Positions 35,229-43,371 of a stretch of DNA of 64,000 nucleotides are shown here, piece by piece. The first letter of the stretch is position 1, and every line of letters starts with the position of its first letter. Under the pieces are notes generated by a model that did not search any database, was not told the origin of the DNA, and saw only the letters and a list, made by a program, of their open reading frames with translations. Source of the stretch: Leptotrichia sp. oral taxon 847 (GTDB taxonomy: Bacteria; Fusobacteriota; Fusobacteriia; Fusobacteriales; Leptotrichiaceae); assembly GCF_001553645.1 (NCBI RefSeq), contig NZ_CP014231.1, forward strand, positions 1,984,001 through 2,048,000, read 5' to 3'. Both the position numbers and the translations under genes were made by a program.

Positions 35229-35402
35229 CTAATTAAAAAACTTAAACAAATACTTTCCACCTAAGCCAATAACAGCACCTATCGCTGCTGCAGTCAATAA
35301 TCCTGGAATCCAACCGTACATATTAATAACTTTACTTCCAAGTATGGAAGAAATTACAGAGGTTACTATAATTAATAAATTTTGATATTTTTTACTGCTC
35401 AC
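35229..35402 (-). CDS. Small hydrophobic bacteriocin-locus peptide
   Basis: 57-residue basic, hydrophobic peptide: SSKKYQNLLIIVTSVISSIL, then INMYGWIPGLLTAAAIGAVIG ending LGGKYLFKFFN. Two hydrophobic segments with Gly/Ala-rich spacing resemble pore-forming class II or leaderless bacteriocins, or a small immunity protein; there is no double-glycine leader. The start is taken as GTG 35402, which has GAAGGT 8 bp upstream; TTG 35420 and GTG 35417 lie further out without a good site. A bacteriocin-type promoter (35454-35482) and its own terminator make it a real single-gene unit. Function is unknown. Confidence 0.65.
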   Translation of the reverse strand: MSSKKYQNLLIIVTSVISSILGSKVINMYGWIPGLLTAAAIGAVIGLGGKYLFKFFN

Positions 35403-35453
35403 AATTTTTACCTTCACCAACGATATTTTAATTTATTTTATCCTTCTGCGTAT

Positions 35454-35482
35454 ATATTACTCTAATTTAAATATTTTGTCAA
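35454..35482 (-). promoter_or_regulatory. Promoter of the small hydrophobic peptide gene
   Basis: TTGACA (35482-35477) and TAATAT (35459-35454) with a 17-base spacer on the minus strand. The sequence around -35 (AATTTGACAAAATA) is shared with the other two bacteriocin-island promoters. The conserved upstream block is cut short by repeat copy C, which begins at 35499. Confidence 0.75.
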
Positions 35483-35498
35483 ATTACTTATTAATTAG

Positions 35499-35966
35499 GA
35501 CAGAGTAAAATAGTTAGGGGTAAATAAAAAATCTTATTTTAAGTTTTTCATTCAATCCAGAAAGTTACTAAAATAATTTTTTCTTTTTTAAGCAGAAGTG
35601 CTCATCGCCGCACCTCTGCACCCCGGCAAGGCTCAAGACATTTTTATGCACTGCCAAAAAACTCGCTTTCGCTCAGACAGTTTTGTCAGCACATAAAAAT
35701 GCTCCGACGGTTTAAATTTTACTACCATAGAAAAAGTGTCGTGATTTTTTTGGAGTAAAGACGACTGTTTGAGCACGTTTAGTGCGAGTTTCGGCTTTGC
35801 TTCAAAAAAATGCTTAGACGAGCGTGGGGATTATAAGGGGAAATGGCGGTCCTTTCCCCTTATGTAAAAAATAAAAAAATAATATTAAACAAAATAACAT
35901 CTTGTAATCAAGAATAACTTAAAAAATTTAAAATTAAAAATTTGCCCCTAAAATTTTTAAACCATC
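35499..35966 (+). repeat. Dispersed structured element, copy C (about 468 bp)
   Basis: Full-length copy from GACAGAGTAAAATAG to TTTTTAAACCATC. Loop 1 is the short form (CTCGCTTTCGCTCAGACAG) and loop 2 the long form. No matching direct repeats flank it. It was inserted into the upstream block of the bacteriocin-type promoter at 35454-35482. Confidence 0.88.
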
Positions 35967-36146
35967 TTTTTCAATCCCACACTTGACAAAGAGCCTAAAA
36001 ATAATATACAATACAAATAAAGTGTCTTAAAAATAAAACTTAAAAATAATAACTGTTTTTTATTTATATAGTATCGTCTATTTAATTCCAAAAATTCATT
36101 ATAAATAAATTTAGTTTGTATAATAAAAAAATTGAAAGAGAGTGCT

Positions 36147-36896
36147 ATGATAAGAACTGATAAGGAAAAATTTCTAGAAAAAATTAAAGAAAATATTGAT
36201 ATTGAAAACTTAAAAGGAGATGGAAAAATATTTTCATATGTAAACAGAAACTACCTCGTAGGAGATAATAAAAAATATATGAATATGTATAATAAATTAT
36301 CATTCTGGTATGATTTTGGTGAAAAATGGATAGGATTGTTCAGATACGGAAATACAATTTCCGAAATGAGAAAAAATCTTATGAAACATCTGGAATGGAG
36401 AAATGGCATTTCTGTTTTATATGTTTCTATCGGTACGGGAAAGGATTTAAATTTTATTCCACAGAATGTTGATTTAAAATCTTTAGATTTTACAGGTATA
36501 GACATTTCCTATGGCATGTTAAAAAAATGTCAATCCATCTGGAAAAAAAGGACGAATCTTACATTAGTAAATTGCTGTGCTGAAGATTTACCTTTTAAAG
36601 ACAATGTTTTTGATATTGTTTTTCATGTGGGAGGAATTAATTTTTTTACTAATAAGGCTCTGGCTATAAAAGAAATGATTCGTGTATCAAAACCTGGTTC
36701 AAAGATAATGATAGCGGATGAAACCGCAGATTTTATTGGAACTCAATATAAAAAAAGTATTTTTACAAAAAATTACTATAAAAATACAGATTTTGATTTA
36801 AGCGAAATCCAGAAATGTATACCTGAAGGTGTAAAAGAAAAGAAAACAGATTTTTTATGGAACAACAGATTTTATTGTATTACATTCAGAAAATAG
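36147..36896 (+). CDS. Class I SAM-dependent methyltransferase
   Basis: About 250 residues of the UbiE/Methyltransf_11 type. Motif I is VLYVSIGTGKDLNF, with an acidic motif II in FTGIDISYGM, then LPFKDNVFDIVFHVGGINFF and EMIRVSKPGSKIMIADETA. An N-terminal extension of about 85 residues (SFWYDFGEKWIGLFRYG) resembles that of menaquinone/ubiquinone-type enzymes. The substrate is unknown. Its place inside the bacteriocin island could mean peptide modification or may be coincidental. ATG 36147 is preferred (AGAGAG upstream) over the TTG at 36132. Confidence 0.78.
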   Translation: MIRTDKEKFLEKIKENIDIENLKGDGKIFSYVNRNYLVGDNKKYMNMYNKLSFWYDFGEKWIGLFRYGNTISEMRKNLMKHLEWRNGISVLYVSIGTGKDLNFIPQNVDLKSLDFTGIDISYGMLKKCQSIWKKRTNLTLVNCCAEDLPFKDNVFDIVFHVGGINFFTNKALAIKEMIRVSKPGSKIMIADETADFIGTQYKKSIFTKNYYKNTDFDLSEIQKCIPEGVKEKKTDFLWNNRFYCITFRK

Positions 36897-37095
36897 AGAC
36901 AAAATAGAAAAACAGCACCTTCAATATCAAATTTAAGATAGGAAGAAAGTTCCATTTTATCAAATAAAACAGAGGGAAAATTTTAAATGAAATGTATAAT
37001 ATTGAACTGAAACAGTACATTTCATAATGTTTCATAAAAAGTGATATTTACTCTTGCAATTTACCTTAGGATTTGTCAATAATATTATACTTTTT

Positions 37096-37176
37096 TCATG
37101 CGTTTATTGCGCTAATGCAAGCAGACCCGCAATCCTTTTTATTTTTTTGTAAAACACAGCAATATATTTTAAATAT
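37096..37176 (-). pseudogene. N-terminal fragment of a second C39 bacteriocin exporter gene
   Basis: Twenty-seven codons read I-F-K-I-Y-C-C-V-L-Q-K-N-K-K-D-C-G-S-A-C-I-S-A-I-N-A-stop, closely matching the first residues of the exporter at 32543 including its catalytic Cys. The start codon has become ATA and the rest is gone. Between the methyltransferase gene (36896) and this fragment nothing else is recognisable. Confidence 0.82.
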
Positions 37177-37249
37177 CGAAAAAATCTTCTTCATCTCTCT
37201 TTCTTTAAAAATAAAGAGCTCCTAAAAACTAGAAACTCTACTATTTAAT

Positions 37250-38140
37250 TTAAAATAATTTATAATTAAATAACAAATTAGAAATTACGATAACAAGTAT
37301 TACAAGTAAGTATAATAAATTATTTTTTATAAAAGTAACTAGACTTTTTCTATCTTCAATGTCTAATTTTAAGATTGAAAACATTTCCTTGTATTGTTCT
37401 TTTGCAAGTCCAATTACCAAAAATATTAGTAAAAAAATAACTAAAAATATGAAAAATAAACCAATTGACACTATAAGTATTTCAATTTTGGAAAATATTA
37501 CAACCTGCGATATCTTTGTTAATGTATTTAATAAGAAGTGTAGCAAGATAGAATATTTTAATGAATATTTGTAAGCAATATAAGAAAAAATAATTCCTGT
37601 TAAGATTGCTGGAATAATCATATTTATATTAGAATGAGATACTCCAAAGAGAATTGAATTTACAATTATTGCCGTTTTAATGCCATACTTTTTCAAATTA
37701 TTCATTATAACTCCACGGAATACCATTTCTTCTAGTATAGGTGCCACACACAGCGTCATTATTATATCAATATACAAAGGTTCTTCCACTAAAGTTGTCT
37801 GTTCTTTAAATTTAAATGTTAATGTAGTTAGTATATGGGAAATGTTTCCTACCCAAAAAGCTAATGCAAAATATATGCTAAAATTTCTTATATTTAATCT
37901 TTCGTCTGTTTTAAAATATTTATATTTTTTATAAGTTTTTATAAAATAATATATTATTGGAAAACTGAGTATCCATCTATGTATTCTAAATATGAATACA
38001 TATTGAAATATTTTATTATCTGTAACTAGCGTTTTATTATTTACAAAAATCATAAAGACGAGATAAAATATATAAACTATAAATAAAACTAGAAAACTCT
38101 CTTTTTTTGTATCTACCTTTAAATTTCTTCTTTTTTTCAC
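37250..38140 (-). CDS. CPBP-family intramembrane metalloprotease, second copy
   Basis: 296-residue paralogue of the protein at 32617-33471, with the same motifs (APILEEMVFRG; FGVSHSN with the His) and an identical C-terminus and 3' hairpin. Other parts are clearly diverged, so the duplication is not recent apart from the end. Start is GTG 38140, with TTGGAGG 9 bp upstream. The exporter fragment lies directly downstream, in the same order as in the main copy, so the block is a duplicated module. Probable role as above. Confidence 0.83.
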   Translation of the reverse strand: MKKRRNLKVDTKKESFLVLFIVYIFYLVFMIFVNNKTLVTDNKIFQYVFIFRIHRWILSFPIIYYFIKTYKKYKYFKTDERLNIRNFSIYFALAFWVGNISHILTTLTFKFKEQTTLVEEPLYIDIIMTLCVAPILEEMVFRGVIMNNLKKYGIKTAIIVNSILFGVSHSNINMIIPAILTGIIFSYIAYKYSLKYSILLHFLLNTLTKISQVVIFSKIEILIVSIGLFFIFLVIFLLIFLVIGLAKEQYKEMFSILKLDIEDRKSLVTFIKNNLLYLLVILVIVISNLLFNYKLF

Positions 38141-38299
38141 TTGCTACTGCCTCCAACTGCTTTTTTTTTGATGTAGAGTTTACTTTAAAACTAGATTTAA
38201 GAATTATAACTTGCTAAATAATTAAAAAAGTTATAAAACTAATGTTAGATTCAAAAATTACAAAATCTAAAAAAAGACACTTAATTTTTAAAATTAAAT

Positions 38300-38575
38300 T
38301 TATTCAAACGAAATCACTAATTTCTTTCCAAATGCAGCTGCCAATTTTTTTAATGTTTTTAGTGAAGGATTTGCATTTCCGTTTTCGATTTTACTTATAT
38401 CTCTTTGTGTTATTCCAGTTAAGTCTGACAATTCCTTTTGTGTGATATTTTTATCCTTTCTTGCTTCAACAATTTCTTTTATAATTTGAAACTCTGCTTC
38501 AAGACTTTCATATTCTTTTCTAAATTCTTCATCTTTTAATTGTTCATTCAAAAAATCTTTGAAATATCTACTCAT
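38300..38575 (-). CDS. XRE-family antitoxin-like regulator (HigA type), no toxin adjacent
   Basis: 91-residue protein. The N-terminal half is a charged helical region (YFKDFLNEQLKDEEFRKEYESLEAEF) and the C-terminal half an XRE helix-turn-helix: NITQKELSDLTGITQRDISKIENGNANPSLKTLKKLAAAFGKKL. This is the layout of HigA/RelB-like antitoxins that bind a RelE/HigB toxin. Neither neighbour is a toxin (trpS upstream, CPBP gene downstream). ATG 38575 follows GAGGAG by 8 bp; GTG 38584 lies in that site. A palindrome before the gene suggests autoregulation. Confidence 0.85.
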   Translation of the reverse strand: MSRYFKDFLNEQLKDEEFRKEYESLEAEFQIIKEIVEARKDKNITQKELSDLTGITQRDISKIENGNANPSLKTLKKLAAAFGKKLVISFE

Positions 38576-38589
38576 ATTTTTCACTCCTC

Positions 38590-38611
38590 GTTATATTTTA
38601 TATGATATAAC
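38590..38611. promoter_or_regulatory. Palindromic operator candidate of the XRE regulator
   Basis: GTTATAT and ATATAAC are perfect inverted repeats separated by 8 bases, just upstream of the ribosome binding site of the XRE gene. Spacing and position fit autorepression by a dimer; this is inference. Confidence 0.5.
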
Positions 38612-38629
38612 ATATATTTCCAAGAATTT

Positions 38630-39607
38630 TTAATAACTTTTTTTCATAATCCCAACTACATCTCTAACTTCATCAACTTTTTTAGTTGCAATTTCTCTCG
38701 CTTTTAACGCACCTTTTTTCAATATTTCGTTTACATAATCCATATTTTGCAAAAGTTCTTCTCTTTTTTTCTGAAATGGCGCAAAATAATCCATAAATTT
38801 GTCAAATAATTCAGTTTTTGCATGTCCGTAACCAAAATTTCCAGCTAAAAATTTTTCTTTTAATGCATTTACTTCTTCTTCGGTAGCAAATAGTGAATAT
38901 AGTTTTGTTATGTTGTTATCTGGATTTTTAGGCTCTTCTAATGGTGTAGAATCTGTTACTATGTTCATTATTTGTTTTTTTAGCTGTTTTTTTGAGCCAA
39001 ACATATTTATTACATTTCCGTATGATTTGCTCATTTTATCTCCGTCTGTTCCTGGAACTGTTGCCACATTTTCAACTATTTTTTCTTTTGGCAATTTAAA
39101 AACTTCTTTTCCGTAAGTTTCGTTAAATTTTATCGCTATGTCTCTTGTTATTTCAACATGCTGCTTCTGATCTTTTCCAACGGGAACTATGTCTGGTGAG
39201 TAAATTAGAATGTCACTTGCCATAAGTACAGGATAAGTAAATAATCCCACATTTGGTTTTATTCCTTTGGCAGTTTTATCTTTATAAGAATGAGCTCTTT
39301 CTAAAAGTCCCATCGGTGTTACATTTGATAAAATCCAAGAAAGTTCTGTATGTTCGGGAACATCTGATTGCAAAAAAAGCGTTGACTTTTCAGGATTTAA
39401 CCCCAAAGCCAAATAATCTAAGATGACATTTATTGTATTGTTTTTTAAATCTTCTCCTTTAGGAGAGGATGTCAAGGCATGATAATTAGCTAAAAAATAA
39501 AATCCTTCGTATTCATCTTGCAATTCCACAAATTGTTTAATCGCACCAAAATAATTTCCAATATGCAACACTCCACTGGGCTGAATTCCAGATAAACTTC
39601 TTTTCAT
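38630..39607 (-). CDS. trpS: Tryptophanyl-tRNA synthetase
   Basis: Charges tRNA-Trp. The 325-residue class I synthetase has SGIQPSGVLHIGNYFGAI with the HIGH-like HIGN, and PGTDGDKMSKSYGN with KMSKS. The ATG at 39607 has GGAGG 5 bp upstream; an in-frame ATG at 39619 lies ahead of that site. No T-box leader was seen. Confidence 0.96.
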   Translation of the reverse strand: MKRSLSGIQPSGVLHIGNYFGAIKQFVELQDEYEGFYFLANYHALTSSPKGEDLKNNTINVILDYLALGLNPEKSTLFLQSDVPEHTELSWILSNVTPMGLLERAHSYKDKTAKGIKPNVGLFTYPVLMASDILIYSPDIVPVGKDQKQHVEITRDIAIKFNETYGKEVFKLPKEKIVENVATVPGTDGDKMSKSYGNVINMFGSKKQLKKQIMNIVTDSTPLEEPKNPDNNITKLYSLFATEEEVNALKEKFLAGNFGYGHAKTELFDKFMDYFAPFQKKREELLQNMDYVNEILKKGALKAREIATKKVDEVRDVVGIMKKSY

Positions 39608-39788
39608 AAAAACCTCCATAGTAATTTTTTATTTTATAAAGTATTATAACACTAAAAAATTTTTTTGTAAAATTTTTACCCCGTCTCATTTCTTTTATAT
39701 TTTGAAAAAATATTAAAAAATGTTATACTATTTTTAAGAATAAAAAATTTTAAATTTTAATATTATAAAGAAAGGAGAGATTTTAGTT

Positions 39789-42077
39789 TTGAAAAGGAAA
39801 AATGTGATTTATTTTTTGATGATGTTTATTTTTCTTTCAACTTTGACTTTTTCTGATGAAAATGGGGTTTTTTTAGAAAATCCGAAAGAAAATCTTGAGA
39901 AAATTTCTGAAAATGGGGACATTAAAAAAGATGATTTTGAAAAAGTTAAGAAAAAAGATTTTTTGGAAAAAAATAAAATAAATAGAAGTGAAATACCACA
40001 AAAAGATAAAAAAATAGGACTTGCACTTAGCGGTGGGACTGCGAAAGGGTTAGCGCATATCGGGATTTTGAAGGTTTTGGACGAGGAAAAAGTGCCTGTG
40101 GAATTTGTGACAGGGACAAGCATGGGAAGTATTATTGCAGGGATGTACAGCGTTGGGTACACTCCGGAAGAAATTGAAGAAATTGCTGAAAGTATGGACT
40201 GGATGGGATTATTTAGTGATAAGATTGAGCGACGTGACAAAGGTTTGACCCGGAATATGATTGAAGATCAAAATTCGATTGTTTTACCACTTGGGAAAAA
40301 AGCCATGCCTAAATTGCCTGTTGGTGTGGTTGGTGGGAAAACTGCAAGTCAGCAGTTAAACGAGCTTTTTTATGGTGCAATAGGAATTAACGATTTTTCA
40401 AAATTTCCAAAAAAATTTGCAGCTGTCGCGACGGACTTGAATTCGGGAGAAGGGGTTATGATCACAAAAGGTTCAATTGCAACAGCTATTCGTGCAAGTT
40501 TATCACTCCCTTCAATATTTGCGCCAGTTAGAAGTGGTGATAGGCTCTATATTGATGGTGGAGTGGTCAGAAATTTACCGGTGCAGGATTTGAAAGTTTT
40601 GGGAGCTGATTATACGATTGGAGTTAATGTTGGAGACGGATTTGTAAAAAGAGATGAAAATAAGATGAACTTAATTGACGTAATAACAGATTCATCTACA
40701 ATTGCGGGTAGACAGGAAGTTGAGCGTCAAATTAGAATGCTCGATTTGTATATGAAACCGGATTTAGAAAAATTTGAATCGTATGATTTTTCAAAAGTCA
40801 AGGAAATTATTGCAGCGGGAGAAAAGATTGCAAGAGATAATATAGATAAAATAAGAGAATTGTCAAATCCTAAACTTTATGATGAACTCGAAGAAAAAAG
40901 AAAAGCGTTTAGAAAGACGTGGACGGATGAATACAAAATCACCTCTATAGACATAGAAGGAAATAAAAAGTACAAAGACAGTTATTTTAAAAAATTTTTA
41001 CCTAAAAAACTTGGGAATATGAATCGTCTTGAAATGGAAGATATTGTAAATGAAATTTATCAAAATGGAAATTTCACAACTGTATATTATGAAGTGAAAA
41101 ATGATAAGCTTGTAATCAATGTTCAAGAAAAACCAAGCGATTATATAACTTTAACAGGAAATGTGAACAATGAGGACAAAGCGACGATTACTCTTGGATT
41201 TCAAGGAAATAAAGTTATTGGTAATATGAATGCCAGATATGCGTTAAATGGAATAGTAGCTGATGAGTATGGCTTTAATAACAGTGTGATTTTAGAGCTT
41301 GGAAAAAATGATAAAGCCTTGATTTTTGGAAATATGGACTACAAAAGAGATGTGATTCACAATCAAAATGCTGGAAATGGCTATTATAACTTTGAAAATA
41401 AAAAATTTAATGTTGGAATAGGAGTAGGATTTCAAATTTCAAAAAATCTGTTATTATCTGGCGGTGGCGGTTACCAGATTTCAGATGTCAGAAAAAATGA
41501 AGACAACAGTAAAAATGGAAAAAAGAAATTTCCATATTTTGAAACAAGTTTGACTTATGATACAAGAGATTCGATAGAATCGCCAACAAAAGGAATTTAT
41601 CTAACTTCAAAGTACACTTTTGCGAATTCAAAAGATGCGGATTTTAACGCTCTATATCAAACAGGAGAGATAAATATTCCAATTGGTGAAAAAATAACAA
41701 TTACACCAAAAGTGTCATATTTAACAGTAAAAGGGGATGACATACCTGAAACATATGAGCCTAAATTAGGTGGAATAAAAACAGAAGATAATTCACTTGA
41801 ATTTTTTGGACTTCCTACGGATAAAGTCAGAGGAGAGAGCATATTTGTTGGAAGTGTAAAGCTTCAATACAATATTTCTAAACATATATATGTGGATACG
41901 ATGTATTCAAGAGCTTATATTTCAGATGAAGGATTTGATTTTGGAAGTCAAAGAAAAGAGAGCTATAAATTTGGATTTGGAGTGAAAACTCCGCTTGGAC
42001 CAGGATACTTTGGACTTGCAAAGGTTCCAGGAGAAAGTCTGCGGTATATATTAAATTTTGGATATAAGCCGCAGTAG
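39789..42077 (+). CDS. Type Vd autotransporter: patatin-like phospholipase with Omp85 barrel
   Basis: 762-residue surface or outer-membrane phospholipase resembling Fusobacterium nucleatum FplA. A signal peptide (about 1-22) is followed by a charged linker, a patatin domain (about 75-290; oxyanion loop GLALSGGTAKGLAHIG, nucleophile Ser in FVTGTSMGSII, Asp in LYIDGGVVRNLPV), a POTRA domain (about 380-455; EYKITSIDIEGNKKYKDSYF), and a C-terminal barrel ending in YILNFGYKPQ. Known relatives are class A1 phospholipases that bind host phosphoinositides; that activity here is inference. The start is TTG 39789 after AAAGGAGAGA. Confidence 0.92.
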   Translation: MKRKNVIYFLMMFIFLSTLTFSDENGVFLENPKENLEKISENGDIKKDDFEKVKKKDFLEKNKINRSEIPQKDKKIGLALSGGTAKGLAHIGILKVLDEEKVPVEFVTGTSMGSIIAGMYSVGYTPEEIEEIAESMDWMGLFSDKIERRDKGLTRNMIEDQNSIVLPLGKKAMPKLPVGVVGGKTASQQLNELFYGAIGINDFSKFPKKFAAVATDLNSGEGVMITKGSIATAIRASLSLPSIFAPVRSGDRLYIDGGVVRNLPVQDLKVLGADYTIGVNVGDGFVKRDENKMNLIDVITDSSTIAGRQEVERQIRMLDLYMKPDLEKFESYDFSKVKEIIAAGEKIARDNIDKIRELSNPKLYDELEEKRKAFRKTWTDEYKITSIDIEGNKKYKDSYFKKFLPKKLGNMNRLEMEDIVNEIYQNGNFTTVYYEVKNDKLVINVQEKPSDYITLTGNVNNEDKATITLGFQGNKVIGNMNARYALNGIVADEYGFNNSVILELGKNDKALIFGNMDYKRDVIHNQNAGNGYYNFENKKFNVGIGVGFQISKNLLLSGGGGYQISDVRKNEDNSKNGKKKFPYFETSLTYDTRDSIESPTKGIYLTSKYTFANSKDADFNALYQTGEINIPIGEKITITPKVSYLTVKGDDIPETYEPKLGGIKTEDNSLEFFGLPTDKVRGESIFVGSVKLQYNISKHIYVDTMYSRAYISDEGFDFGSQRKESYKFGFGVKTPLGPGYFGLAKVPGESLRYILNFGYKPQ

Positions 42078-42131
42078 TCCGAAAGTTAAGTTTTGACTAA
42101 TTTTAGAAATAAAAAAATAAGGAGAAGTTTT

Positions 42132-43280
42132 ATGATTATAAGAAACGCGAAGATTTTTGATGGAGAAAAATTTATTGAAAAAGATACAGTTCTTGTGGAA
42201 AATAAAATTATAAAAAAGGTTTTAAATTTTGATGAATTGACAGGAGAAGAATTGGAGAGTAATGAAATAGTTGATATAAATGGAATGACGTTGTCGCCAG
42301 GGTTTATTGATTTGCAGATAAATGGATGTGGCGGAGTGCTATTTAACGATGATATTTCTGAAAAAGGTTTAAAAATAATGAATGAAACTAATAAAAAATC
42401 TGGTTGTACTTCATTTTTGCCAACGTTAATCACATCTCCTGATGAAAAAATTTTAGGTGCGCTAAAGGTTTTGAAAAATATAAAAAATTTGGAGGAAATC
42501 GGAGTTCTGGGGCTTCATATTGAAGGGCCTTATATAAACGTAGAAAAAAAAGGAATTCATAGACCTGAATATATAAGAGTGCTATCAGATGAAATTGTTC
42601 AAAAAATCGCAGACGCTGGAAGAAAAATAACAAGAATTATTACAATTGCGCCTGAAAAAGCTAAAATAAAGCATTTGGAAATTTTAAGAAAAGCTGGAAT
42701 TAAAATAAATATGGGACATTCTAACGCAACTTATGATGAATGTGAAGAAAAAAAAGAGTATTATGACGGAGCAACTCATCTATACAATGCAATGAGTCCA
42801 CTGGAATCACGAAATCCAGGAGTCGTGGGATTTTTATTTAATGATAGCAGACTTAGCGCTGGTATTATTGTGGATGGGCTTCATTCTAAGTTTTGTGCTG
42901 TTGAAATTGCTAAAAAAATTATGAAAGAGCGATTATATCTAGTAACTGATGCAGTTAGTCCAGCGGGAACAACTGATATGAAAGAATTTATGTTTGAAGG
43001 TAACAAAGTTTTGTGCGTCGATGGCAAATGGGTTTCATCTAGTGGAACTTTGGGCGGCTCAACTCTTGTCATGAGTGAAGGTGTGAAAAACTTGGTCAAG
43101 TATGTAAATCAGCCTTTGGAAGAAGCACTAAAAATGGCAACTTCTTATCCAGCCAAATTTATTTCGGTAAATGACAGATATGGCTATATAAAAGAAGGAT
43201 ATATTGCTGATTTGACTTATTTTGATGGAAATTTTAATGTGAAAGGTACAATTTCCAAAGGAAATCTTCAAAAATATTAA
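42132..43280 (+). CDS. nagA: N-acetylglucosamine-6-phosphate deacetylase
   Basis: Releases acetate from GlcNAc-6-P to give glucosamine-6-P. Metal and substrate motifs are present: LSPGFIDLQINGCGG, GLHIEGPYIN, GHSNATYDE, ATHLYNAMSPLESRNPGVVG, and LVTDAVSPAG with the catalytic Asp. The usual first metal His in GxxDxHxHG is replaced by Q-I-N-G-C-G-G, which is common in NagA. ATG 42132 has AAGGAGAAG upstream; earlier in-frame TTG 42093 lacks a site. It lies upstream of the mannose-family PTS, so amino-sugar uptake is plausible. Confidence 0.93.
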   Translation: MIIRNAKIFDGEKFIEKDTVLVENKIIKKVLNFDELTGEELESNEIVDINGMTLSPGFIDLQINGCGGVLFNDDISEKGLKIMNETNKKSGCTSFLPTLITSPDEKILGALKVLKNIKNLEEIGVLGLHIEGPYINVEKKGIHRPEYIRVLSDEIVQKIADAGRKITRIITIAPEKAKIKHLEILRKAGIKINMGHSNATYDECEEKKEYYDGATHLYNAMSPLESRNPGVVGFLFNDSRLSAGIIVDGLHSKFCAVEIAKKIMKERLYLVTDAVSPAGTTDMKEFMFEGNKVLCVDGKWVSSSGTLGGSTLVMSEGVKNLVKYVNQPLEEALKMATSYPAKFISVNDRYGYIKEGYIADLTYFDGNFNVKGTISKGNLQKY

Positions 43281-43298
43281 AAAATTTTTGTTTTATTG

Positions 43299-43326
43299 TT
43301 GCTTTTTTTTAAATTGAGGGTATAAT
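43299..43326 (+). promoter_or_regulatory. Promoter of the man PTS operon
   Basis: TTGCTT (43299-43304) and TATAAT (43321-43326) with a 16-base spacer, 46 bp before manX. Transcription would cover manX, manY and manZ up to the terminator at 46213. Confidence 0.6.
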
Positions 43327-43371
43327 TAAAATGTCAAAAGATTTTTATGAATTGAAGAAGGAGGTAAAAAA

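Noticed and set aside
36897-37095. Possible small gene between the methyltransferase and the exporter fragment
   Set aside because: No open frame with ribosome binding site; nothing recognisable was seen.
32575-37310. Three copies of an about 100-bp sequence looked like attachment sites or a CRISPR-like repeat
   Set aside because: Each copy is the 3' end of a CPBP gene plus its hairpin; they are duplicated gene ends with no regular spacing or spacers.
38150-38215. Short frame ending ...KKKAVGGSSK with a GG motif upstream of the second CPBP gene, a possible bacteriocin leader
   Set aside because: No proper start codon or ribosome binding site, and the GG pair is at the very end; most likely chance or a decayed peptide gene.
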